NCBI GenBank assembly: GCA_023457355.1
Contig: JAEWLW010000081.1
Location: 1-60,799 of the forward strand
DNA: 60,799 nt
Reading direction: 5' to 3'
Source of the DNA: Bacillota bacterium
GTDB taxonomy: Bacteria > Bacillota > Clostridia > Oscillospirales > Ruminococcaceae
Every line of letters starts with the position of its first letter. Position 1 is the stretch's first letter. The position numbers were made by a program, and so were the translations under genes. Below the pieces are notes generated by a model. That model worked only from the letters and a program-made list of their open reading frames with translations. It did no database searches and was not told the origin of the DNA. Below are positions 30,231 to 39,100 of this stretch, piece by piece.

Positions 30231-32695
30231 TGGCGATAGATGATCTGAAGTTTTTAGAATCGGAATTTGCAGGACAGGACATTGTCAGTTTGTCGGATAG
30301 GCCGGGAGATGATGGCTTAACACCGGAGCAGCTTAAAGCGCGCTTTGATAATATTGCTAAAATGATGATTGCGCTTAGAAATTTCAACTTGCTTATTGAT
30401 GCATTGACAGCGCTGGGCATCGAGGAAATGGTTAAAAGCCAGGACATCCGCGCCTTGCGTATCAATGCGGACGGCCAGCTTGAAACTTATGACGGAACAT
30501 CGTGGAGCCTGACCACATCGGGCGGGCACATGATTCTGGACCAGAGCGGGAACGCACTGCCGCAGCGTGCCCGGTTAAAGTTTACGAACAGCGTGGTGCA
30601 GGATTTGAACGGCGTTACCGTTGTTAATGGCATTAAAGGCGACAAGGGCGATACCGGCGCAACCGGGCCGAAAGGAGATAAGGGCGACAAAGGCGACAAA
30701 GGCGACCGGGGTTTCGTCGCTGTTCCTTCTATCAGCGCGGACGGCGTTTTAAGCTGGATTCTGTCAGACGGCGGCACGTTGCCCGCAGACAGAAACATCC
30801 GGGGCCCGCAGGGCGTTCAGGGCGTTCAGGGCGTTCAAGGCCCACAGGGCCCCGCCGGCGCGACGGGCGCCACGGGTGCAACTGGGCCGACAGGTTTAAC
30901 CGGTGCAACCGGCCCGAAGGGGGACACTGGAAATACCGGGCCACAGGGACCGATTGGGCTAACCGGTTCTCAGGGCCCTAAAGGTGACACGGGAGACACC
31001 GGCCCGCAGGGGCCGCAGGGCATTCAGGGGCCGACCGGTTTGCAGGGCATTCAGGGGCCGAAAGGTGATACCGGGGAACAGGGATTGACCGGCCCACAGG
31101 GGCCACAGGGTATTCAGGGGCCTATTGGCCCACAGGGATTGCAGGGCCCGCAGGGGGAAACCGGATCGGTAGGCCCGCAGGGTGCGCAGGGCCCCGCCGG
31201 CGCAACGGGCGCAACCGGGCAGCGCGGGCCAAAGGGCGATGACGGTACGTCGTTCACGGTGCTGGGGCTGTTTGCAACTGAAGCCATATTGCGTGCCAAC
31301 CATCCTACCGGGACGGCGGGCGACGCCTGGGCGGTTGGAACGGAAACGGATAACACGATCTTTAACTGGGACACGACGCTGCTTGACTGGGTGGATATCG
31401 GACCGTTGCAGGGCCCACCCGGCCCGCAGGGTGAACATGGCCCAGTAGGCCCGCAGGGCCCGCAAGGAGAGGTTGGCCCGCAAGGACCCCAAGGGATTCA
31501 GGGCATTCAGGGGCCACAGGGAGAACAAGGCCCGCAGGGATTGCAGGGGCCGCAGGGTGACACCGGGCCGGAAGGGCCACAGGGGCCCATAGGCTTGACC
31601 GGCCCGCAGGGCAAACAGGGGCCACAGGGAGAACAAGGCCCACAAGGCCCCATAGGCTTGACCGGCTCACAGGGGCCCAAGGGCGACACTGGGACACAAG
31701 GAGAACAGGGACCGATTGGCCTAACCGGCCCTGCTGGCCCACAGGGAGACACCGGCCCGCAGGGCATTCAGGGGCCGAAAGGTGACACCGGCGCACAGGG
31801 TCCGCAGGGCATTCAAGGCGTTCAAGGCGAGCAAGGCATACAGGGCCCGCAGGGAGAGCAGGGGCCACAGGGAAACCCAACGACGGTCAACGGCAAGAGT
31901 GGGGACAATATAACGCTCACCGCATCGGATGTTGACGCTATACCTTTGGTAACTAGTGCGGTGGATGGGAACATTCCGATTTTAAATAATATTGGTGAAT
32001 TGAATGACAGCGGCATTAAAGCGCCACTGTCAAGCGACATTACCATATATGTAGCAACCACGGGCAGCGACAGCACAGGCGATGGAACTGCGGAAAATCC
32101 GTATAAAACCGTAAACTATGCCTTATCGACACTGCCGCCTTTAAATCGACATCTTGCAAGAATGTCCATTGCTGAGGGAAATTATCCTGAAATTTGGTCG
32201 TTTAATCATTTGGCGGATGGCAGAATAAACATAGAAATTTCGGGTAACGTTTCCTGCTATGGAATTTTTAATTTTGCATCGAACATCACTATTATGGAAA
32301 CGGGTTATACGCTGACGATTAATATGCAAGCGGGGCAATCTGAAGGAATAAACAACCATTATTGCGCTTTGCTTGAAATTCAAACGTCTATAGTAATTAA
32401 TAGCGCAGAAAATGGAACAGGAGTAGGCGTGCTTAACCGGTATCATGGTAGAGTTGCACACGCAAGCGGGAATTTGACTGTGAACAATACGGACACTGCT
32501 ATTTATACACGTCATGCGGGTATAACGTACATCAATAATCTAATTGTAAACTCCGCGCGATATGCCATGAACGCCAGGTATGGCGGAATATTAACGTACA
32601 GTTCGTTCGCCCCAACTAATGTGGCAACAAACTTTTATACCAATAATAGTGGACGCATTTATACCGGTGCACAGGAGTCCGTACCTAGTTATTAA
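30230..32695 (+). CDS. Collagen-like tail fibre
   Basis: 821 residues in three parts. Residues 1-130 are a helical virion-attachment region (FDNIAKMMIALRNFNLLID). Then come two long Gly-X-Y blocks (about 137-345 and 395-615, units such as GPQGPQGIQGP and GPKGDTG). They are separated by a globular insert of about 50 residues (LGLFATEAILRANHPTGTAG). The C-terminus from about 640 is a parallel beta-helix-like receptor-binding or enzymatic head (YVATTGSDSTGDGTAENPY). It is probably a trimeric adhesin. GTG start. The repeats are recombination-prone. Confidence 0.88.
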   Translation: MAIDDLKFLESEFAGQDIVSLSDRPGDDGLTPEQLKARFDNIAKMMIALRNFNLLIDALTALGIEEMVKSQDIRALRINADGQLETYDGTSWSLTTSGGHMILDQSGNALPQRARLKFTNSVVQDLNGVTVVNGIKGDKGDTGATGPKGDKGDKGDKGDRGFVAVPSISADGVLSWILSDGGTLPADRNIRGPQGVQGVQGVQGPQGPAGATGATGATGPTGLTGATGPKGDTGNTGPQGPIGLTGSQGPKGDTGDTGPQGPQGIQGPTGLQGIQGPKGDTGEQGLTGPQGPQGIQGPIGPQGLQGPQGETGSVGPQGAQGPAGATGATGQRGPKGDDGTSFTVLGLFATEAILRANHPTGTAGDAWAVGTETDNTIFNWDTTLLDWVDIGPLQGPPGPQGEHGPVGPQGPQGEVGPQGPQGIQGIQGPQGEQGPQGLQGPQGDTGPEGPQGPIGLTGPQGKQGPQGEQGPQGPIGLTGSQGPKGDTGTQGEQGPIGLTGPAGPQGDTGPQGIQGPKGDTGAQGPQGIQGVQGEQGIQGPQGEQGPQGNPTTVNGKSGDNITLTASDVDAIPLVTSAVDGNIPILNNIGELNDSGIKAPLSSDITIYVATTGSDSTGDGTAENPYKTVNYALSTLPPLNRHLARMSIAEGNYPEIWSFNHLADGRINIEISGNVSCYGIFNFASNITIMETGYTLTINMQAGQSEGINNHYCALLEIQTSIVINSAENGTGVGVLNRYHGRVAHASGNLTVNNTDTAIYTRHAGITYINNLIVNSARYAMNARYGGILTYSSFAPTNVATNFYTNNSGRIYTGAQESVPSY

Positions 32696-32706
32696 GGAGG
32701 AGAGCT

Positions 32707-33303
32707 ATGATTGTTACAGCGTACAATGAGCAGATACAATGCACTAAAGCAATTAAAGGCGATGATTACATACGCCTGCTTGATGCACAGGGAAATTGCA
32801 TAGCGTCATTCGATGGCATATCGGACTTTTGGGGCTACAGTGTAAACGGTGGCGAATGGGACGGCCCTGAGCCCACCGTGGAGCAGCAACTGAACGCGTT
32901 GAAATCGCTTGTAGCGGGGCCGGAACCGGTCACGCTGGCCGATTACAAGACCGCCAAGGTCGCTACCAGCAAAGCACATCTTGCGGATTATCTGGCAGCC
33001 CACCCGCTTACATACGCGGACGGCAAGCAGTACAGTGTCACCGCAGAAAAGCAAAGCCTGCTGACTTCGGCGCTGGCGCGGCATCAGATTGCGACCGCCG
33101 CCGGGGTGCAGACCGCGCTAAAGTGGAACGCCACCGGCGAGGAATGCACCGAGTGGGCTTATGCCGATCTTGCGGCGCTGGCGCTGGCCATCGCGGCTTA
33201 TGTGGAGCCGCTTGTGGCGCAGCAGCAGGCCGTTGAAGTGGCGATTAACGCCTGCACCACCATCGACGCGGTCAAGGCGATCACCATCGCCTACGGCGCA
33301 TGA
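32707..33303 (+). CDS. DUF4376-type tail fibre-associated protein
   Basis: 198 residues. N-terminal GEWDGPEPTVEQQLNAL, then the DUF4376 body: ADYLAAHPLTYADGKQYSVT, LTSALARHQIATAAG, LKWNATGEECTEWAYADL and ACTTIDAVKAITIAYGA. This family follows tail fibre genes and may act in assembly or as a small tip protein. AAGGAGG precedes the ATG. Confidence 0.78.
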   Translation: MIVTAYNEQIQCTKAIKGDDYIRLLDAQGNCIASFDGISDFWGYSVNGGEWDGPEPTVEQQLNALKSLVAGPEPVTLADYKTAKVATSKAHLADYLAAHPLTYADGKQYSVTAEKQSLLTSALARHQIATAAGVQTALKWNATGEECTEWAYADLAALALAIAAYVEPLVAQQQAVEVAINACTTIDAVKAITIAYGA

Positions 33304-33707
33304 AGCGGGTAAGCGCCCTGTTTTTAGCAGGCGGGGCGCTGTACTTCGTCTTTGAACTGTTCTGGCGGGGCTTCTCGCATTGGACGATGTTTGCGCTGGG
33401 CGGACTGTGCTTTGTCCTCGTCGGCGGCCTTAACAACTACCTATCGTGGGAGATGCCGCTACTGCATCAAATGCTGATCGGCGGGCTGATCATCACGGTT
33501 GGCGAGCTGCTGACCGGCTGCGTGATCAATCTCTGGCTGGGCTGGCATGTGTGGGATTATTCCGCGCTGCCGGGCAACCTGTGGGGGCAAATCTGCCCGC
33601 AGTACAGCCTGCTGTGGGTGTTGCTCTCCGGGCCGGTGATCATCCTCGACGATATCCTGCGCTGGCGCTGGTACGGCGAGAAAATGCCGTCTTATAAGCT
33701 ATTGTAA
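33300..33707 (+). CDS. Membrane protein of the 'putative ABC-transporter type IV' (CmpB) family
   Basis: 135 residues with four membrane segments (SALFLAGGALYFVFELFW, FALGGLCFVLVGGLNNYL, MLIGGLIITVGELLTGCVI, LLWVLLSGPVIILDDILRW). The GELLTGCVINLWLGWHVWDY block is typical of this family, often found beside holins in Clostridia phages. No ABC ATPase is nearby, so the transporter name is misleading. A lysis or membrane role is inferred. It overlaps the preceding stop by 4 nt. Confidence 0.75.
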   Translation: MKRVSALFLAGGALYFVFELFWRGFSHWTMFALGGLCFVLVGGLNNYLSWEMPLLHQMLIGGLIITVGELLTGCVINLWLGWHVWDYSALPGNLWGQICPQYSLLWVLLSGPVIILDDILRWRWYGEKMPSYKLL

Positions 33708-33748
33708 AAATGCAGCCTTATGGCTGCCGACAAGAAAGGAAATGACAT

Positions 33749-34204
33749 ATGAAAATGAACGACATCAAGGGAATATTTGTTGCAATCTTTACCGTGGCCA
33801 ATGCATTGCTTGGGACGCTGGCGCCGCTGATCTATCTGTTGCTGGTCCTGATGATTACCGACTATATCACTGGCGTTAACGCCGCGCCGTACCGGGGCGA
33901 GGCGCGCAGCAGTGACAAAGGGCTGCGGGGCATTAAAAAGAAGTTTAGCATGCTGGTTATGGTCGGCCTTGGCATGGCGCTGGACTGGCTGCTGTTTTAT
34001 GTCGCCGGGACAGTTGGAATTGTTTCGCCTGTAAAGTGCCTGTTTGCGGCGCTGATAGCCGTCTGGCTGATTGCGAATGAAATTATAAGCATCCTTGAAA
34101 ATATCGGCGATATTGGCGTTGAATCGCCCGCGTTCCTGCTGCCGATGGTTAAATGGGTCAAGCAGCAGGCCGAGGAAAAGGGCAAGTCAAACACGGGGGT
34201 ATAG
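33749..34204 (+). CDS. Phage holin (holin_4/toxin-secretion family)
   Basis: 151 residues with a hydrophobic N-terminal helix (LLGTLAPLIYLLLVLMITDYI), the GVNAAPYRGEARSSDKGLRG loop, and further membrane helices (LVMVGLGMALDWLLFYVAG, CLFAALIAVWLIANEI). It belongs to the holin family that forms membrane holes for the lysin. RBS AAGGAAATG. A GCAGCC/GGCTGC hairpin (33711-33726) separates it from the previous gene. The lysin follows after 3 nt. Confidence 0.88.
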   Translation: MKMNDIKGIFVAIFTVANALLGTLAPLIYLLLVLMITDYITGVNAAPYRGEARSSDKGLRGIKKKFSMLVMVGLGMALDWLLFYVAGTVGIVSPVKCLFAALIAVWLIANEIISILENIGDIGVESPAFLLPMVKWVKQQAEEKGKSNTGV

Positions 34205-34207
34205 GGC

Positions 34208-35038
34208 ATGAAAGGCATTGATGTTTCACATTATCAGGGTGTGATTAACTGGGCGAAGGTTAAAGCCGCCGGTTATGAGTTCGGAATGATAAAGGCAACT
34301 TTTGGATGGGACAATGACGCGCAGATCGACCCGAAGATGGCGGCCAACATCGCCGGGTGTGAAGCCGCGGGGTTGCCTTATGGATTTTATCATTATTCCT
34401 ATGCCGAAAGCCCGGAGGACGCCGTAAAAGAGGCTGAATTCTTCTTGCGGCATATTGCACCGTACAAGCCCACCATGCCGGTGGCGTTTGACTTCGAGGA
34501 ACCTTTCCAGATCGGCGGCACGAAAAACGGGGTTACATATCCGGGCTACAGTCTGGAGAAGCAGCTTTGCATCATCGAGGCATTTTTGGGCGTCATTGAA
34601 AAGGCCGGTTACTTCGGCATGATCTACATGAGCGCCTATTATCTGCAAAAGATATACAACTACGCACCGGCCAGAGTGGCCAAGTTTGCGGCATGGGTCG
34701 CGCAGTATGCGAGCGCCTGCACCTATACCGGAAAGGTCGGCATATGGCAGCATGGCGTGATGGGCTTCAAAGGCGTGAAAGGCAAAGACTTCACGATTGA
34801 CGGCGTTGTGCCGGGCTTGTGTGAGAACTGCGACGTGAATGTCGGCTATTTGGATTACCCCAGCATCATCAAGGGCGCGGGCCTGAACGGCTGGGGTAAG
34901 GCAGCAGAACCCAAGGAAGAGCCGGACTATAAGGCGCTTTATGAAACCGAAAGGGCCGAGCGGGAAAGGCTGCAAAGCGCCTATGAGGACGCCAACGCCA
35001 AGCTTGAGAAAATCTATCAGTTGACAAAACCGGCCTAA
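34208..35038 (+). CDS. GH25 lysozyme endolysin
   Basis: 276 residues. GH25 features: GIDVSHYQGVINWAKVK at the start, YGFYHYSYAESPEDA, the catalytic strand VAFDFEEP near residue 95 and CDVNVGYLD near 215. It cleaves the bond between MurNAc and GlcNAc in peptidoglycan. The C-terminal 45 residues (YETERAERERLQSAYEDAN) are a short coiled coil rather than a known wall-binding domain. It lies in the holin-lysin cassette. Confidence 0.92.
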   Translation: MKGIDVSHYQGVINWAKVKAAGYEFGMIKATFGWDNDAQIDPKMAANIAGCEAAGLPYGFYHYSYAESPEDAVKEAEFFLRHIAPYKPTMPVAFDFEEPFQIGGTKNGVTYPGYSLEKQLCIIEAFLGVIEKAGYFGMIYMSAYYLQKIYNYAPARVAKFAAWVAQYASACTYTGKVGIWQHGVMGFKGVKGKDFTIDGVVPGLCENCDVNVGYLDYPSIIKGAGLNGWGKAAEPKEEPDYKALYETERAERERLQSAYEDANAKLEKIYQLTKPA

Positions 35039-35091
35039 AATCCACTTATAGTTGCGTCAACGTTATATCAAAAGTAAAGGAGCGGTAGCAA

Positions 35092-36123
35092 ATGGCAAGA
35101 AGACCAATTGACTATTCGGGTTTGAACGGTGGAAACTCCAACAGTGGATCTTCATCGAGCGGGGGCACGTCATCAAAAAGCAGCGCAGGAAACCCCACGG
35201 GCACCTATACGCAGGGGGATAAATATGTTGGAGGCAATACCTTTAAAAGTTCATCCGGCAATTTGTATGATGTTAGCGGTTTATTCACATCGCCTTCTGG
35301 TAAGCAATCGGAGATTTCTAACGGGCAGGTCACCACGACAAGCTCTAAAAATGCCGGGGGCTTAATGGAACAGAACGCATATCTTGCCAAGTTGCAGGCT
35401 TCGGCAGATGCCGCCGCAAGGGCCAGAGAAGCCAAAACGGCACAGGCTGTTTCTGCTTTGGAAGGAAACCGCAGCACCATTGAGAAAAACGCCGAGGAGG
35501 CGGCGAGACAGGTATATATTTCGAAGATGCAGACACAGAAAAATCTGGCCCAGCAGCTTAAAGCGAACGGTTATTCCGGTGGGTTGAGCGACACCGCGGT
35601 GCTGCGAATGAACACAGATTTTGCCAACAGTAAAGACAAGGTTATGCAGCAGAAAATGGCTGCGCTCAACGACCTCAACAGCCAAGTGGCCCAGGTTAAG
35701 GCAAGCGGGGATATCTCGGCCGCACAGTCTGAAAGCGAGTGGCAGCAGAAGATGGCCGAATTGCAGTACAACCTGCAAAGAGAAGCCGCAGCGCAGCAGG
35801 CGACAACCGCGCGGACGCAGGCAACGGGCGGAGCCACCGCTACCACCAACAAGCCCAGACTGACCTATGCGCAGGCGTTAGAGCAGATTAATGCGGGGAA
35901 TGGTTCTGACATTGTGCTGGAAGCGGCGGATTATTACGGACTTACGCCTAGTATAAGTAATCAGAACAGCCCAGCGATTGCAACCAACACGGCTGGAACA
36001 GGCTGGGTTGCTGTCAACGGTATTGGCAGGATTACAAGATCAGAGCTCGCAAATTATATTCAGAGTGGACAGGTTGTTGGTATTAGAAATGCCGATGGAA
36101 GCATCACTTACAGAGTGGTTTAG
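35092..36123 (+). CDS. Ser/Gly-rich virion protein with coiled coil
   Basis: 343 residues. A low-complexity Ser/Gly/Asn head (residues 10-45), then an Ala/Gln-rich coiled coil (about 95-245), then GSITYRVV at the end. AAAGGAG precedes the ATG. It is coupled to the giant protein gene, 12 nt apart, which suggests an internal or ejected virion protein. No family recognised with certainty. Confidence 0.55.
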   Translation: MARRPIDYSGLNGGNSNSGSSSSGGTSSKSSAGNPTGTYTQGDKYVGGNTFKSSSGNLYDVSGLFTSPSGKQSEISNGQVTTTSSKNAGGLMEQNAYLAKLQASADAAARAREAKTAQAVSALEGNRSTIEKNAEEAARQVYISKMQTQKNLAQQLKANGYSGGLSDTAVLRMNTDFANSKDKVMQQKMAALNDLNSQVAQVKASGDISAAQSESEWQQKMAELQYNLQREAAAQQATTARTQATGGATATTNKPRLTYAQALEQINAGNGSDIVLEAADYYGLTPSISNQNSPAIATNTAGTGWVAVNGIGRITRSELANYIQSGQVVGIRNADGSITYRVV

Positions 36124-36135
36124 GAGGGATGGCCG

Positions 36136-39100
36136 GTGAGCGGAGTTGTACTTTCAAAAGAGGAGGCATTGAAATCTCTTGGAATTACAGGAGGACAGGT
36201 TCTTCCAAAGGATGAGGCCCTGAAAACGCTGGGCGTTTCAGAAGGGCAGGTTTTGACAAAAGAGCAGGCTTTAAAATCATTGGATACTGTAAATTGGGCG
36301 GCGGATGAACAAAAGACCGCCGCCAATTTGCAAAATATTGCGGATATCAGAAGACAGGCCACAATATCACCTGAATTTTATCAGGTGCAAAACAAAGCGG
36401 AAAATACCACTGGTGTGCAAGGCTTTACCAACAGAATAAAGGACGCCTATGCAGACGCCAAGACGCAAAACACAGCCGCTTTCCAAAACACTGCGCTGGG
36501 GGCGCAATATAACTTATCCGATCAGAATGGCGGATATGATGACCTTATAGCCGAATTATCACAGGTGAAGGGCTACATATCCCCTGACCAGTTAAAGCGC
36601 GTGAATAGCGCTGTTTCCGCGCTGCGGTATCAGCTTGAAAGCGGTTACGCGGGTCCGGACTATGAGCAGAAACGCAAGACATTGCAGGTGCTGGAACAGG
36701 TTCCGAAGCAGCAGGAAGGCAGCGGCATTTTAAACACGCTTTACAATGTTGGGCAGGGTGTATCTTCCGGCGTGAAGGGCATTGCAAACAGCATCGGCGG
36801 CGCTATCCCTACGGTTGTTAAAACCAGCGCCGCACAGGCCAAGGTTAACACAGACGAATACAGCCGGTTGCGGGAACGCCTTCGCGCTGCCGAACAGTAC
36901 CTGAAGGACAGGCAGTATTATGAAGCCAACGGCCTGACGGTGCAAAGCCCGTGGAACAATGCGCAGGTGCTGGACGATGTTCAGAACATCGACGCTTTGC
37001 GCGAAAAGGTAAACAGCATGAGCGCGCCGGCGGTTGAGCCCAACGAAAGAACGCTTGCAGCAGAGCAGTATAACACGGCCATGACGCATGGCGTCACCGA
37101 ACCGGCAGCGAAATTCGGTGCTGAAGCGGCCTATTCAGCGGCCAATATGGGCGCCAGTTTTGCCATTGCCGGAGGAAACCCAACAATTGCATTGGGTTTA
37201 ATGGGCACACAGTCGGCAGCTTCGGAAATGGCTAAATTGAAGCAGCAGGGCGCCACGCTGGAACAGCAGACACGCGGCGGCATTGTGGCCGGTGCGCTTG
37301 AAGTTATGACCGAAAAGCTGCCGTTTGATAACTTTGTTGAAGCGTGGAAGGTTGGCGGAAAGAACGCGGCGGAGCGCTTAGTCAAAGGCGCATTAAAGGC
37401 GGCGCTGCCTGAAGCTGGCGAGGAATTTTCAAACACGGTGCTTGGAAACATGGCTTCATCCCTGAACATGGGCACCCCGCAGGACTTGCAGAGCGCGCAA
37501 TGGTGGAAGGACACATTGGGAGAAGCGGTCTATTCCGCCGCACAGGGTGCCGTATCGGGTGCGCTGATGGGTACACCCGCCGCTTTTAATGGAAATAACA
37601 CCAGCCAGCAGGTGAACCAAGTGCAGACCGCCCCTGCTGAAAGCGTAAACAAACCCACGCTGTCATCCAGCAACCCAATGGTGCAGCATCTTCTGGACAT
37701 GCGGGATAAAAATGCCCAACAGGAAAACCGGAAGAACAGTTTAAACCAGAATGAAGCGAGCGGGCAGATTAGCCGCCGGGTGCAGCGCGCCATGGACGCC
37801 ACGGGAAAGAAACTGGGCGTTAGCATTGTGATGGATGAAACGCTTCACGGTGACAATGGGCACTATGACCCCAAGACAAAGAGCATTCATATTGCCATGG
37901 ATGCGGCGGACCCGTTGCGGGTGGTGTTTACGCATGAAGTGACACACCGGCTGAAAGAGACTTCACCGCAGTTATACGGCGAATTTAAGGACGCCGCATT
38001 TAAGATTATGCAGGAAGCCGGGACACTGGACACAGTGCGGGCTGCTGTGAGTGAAGCTTACAGTGATCCGGCTGTGCTGGATGATGAAGTTATCGCGCAC
38101 TTTACTCGCCGAATGACCGAGGATATAGGCGAGTTTGAAAAGCTGGTTGGCGTTAATCGTAACCTGGCACAGAAGATTTTTGACATGCTGGATGATCTCA
38201 TTCGCAAAGCAAAGGTCAGTTGGAACGGGCTGGGCGTTTCTTCTCAGAATGATGACAGTCTTTTTGGAAATTTGAGCCCCGAACAGCTTGAGGCTGTGCG
38301 TGATCGCTGGCGGGCAGCGTTTGGAGCTGCGGATGCAAACGCCCAGGGAAGCGGCACAGTCAGCGAAATGGTGCGAATGGATGCGGCAGGCAACCCGTAT
38401 GTTGAAATATCGGATAACATTCTTAATGGCGTTTCACAGACAGAAATAGCTAAAACGGTTAATCAATATTTGCAAACGCATGATATTGATATCAGTGGAA
38501 GGACCGTGGCTGTTAATGCCGCCACCAGAAATGAATATCACAATTCCGGTTATACAGGCAATATCAAGGCCAACGAACCGCAGAAGTACATGGACAAAAT
38601 GCGTGCAGCCAAGGAAATTGACGAAATTGTACAGACGTCTGAAAATGCCGTTGATGAAGCGCCAAAGCATCCGCGCCGTGACAATTTTAAAAGTTTTAAA
38701 CGCAGCAAAGTGACATTACAGATAGGCCAAAACGAATACGACGCTGATGTTGTAGTAGGTGTTACTTCTTCCGGAAAAGAAGTTCTTTATGATGTGGTCA
38801 ATATGACGCCTACAACAATAAAGAAACCATCCCAACAGATTCTAATGCCGCAAAAAGCGACTTCGAGCCCTGATATTGGAATGGTTTCTAACACCAATAT
38901 ACCACAAGAGGGCAATGGCGTCAATGATCATTATATGCAGCAGAATGCCAAAAATTCAAAGGAAAAGCATAGTAAAAATCTTGATTCAAAGAAGTATTCC
39001 GACATGCAGCATGCCGGCGTTGATATGAAGGCGGTGCTGCGTGAAAATGACACCCTGCGAAAGATGAACGAGGCTTTAAAAGCGCAGTTTGAACTGACGG

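Noticed and set aside
30487..31880. Long antisense ORFs opposite the collagen-like gene
   Set aside because: They are shadows of the Gly-X-Y repeats, giving Pro/Gly/Leu-rich text without RBS or promoter.
30640..31880. CRISPR-like or satellite repeat array
   Set aside because: The periodic GC-rich repeats are 9-bp-based collagen codons in an open frame, not spacers.
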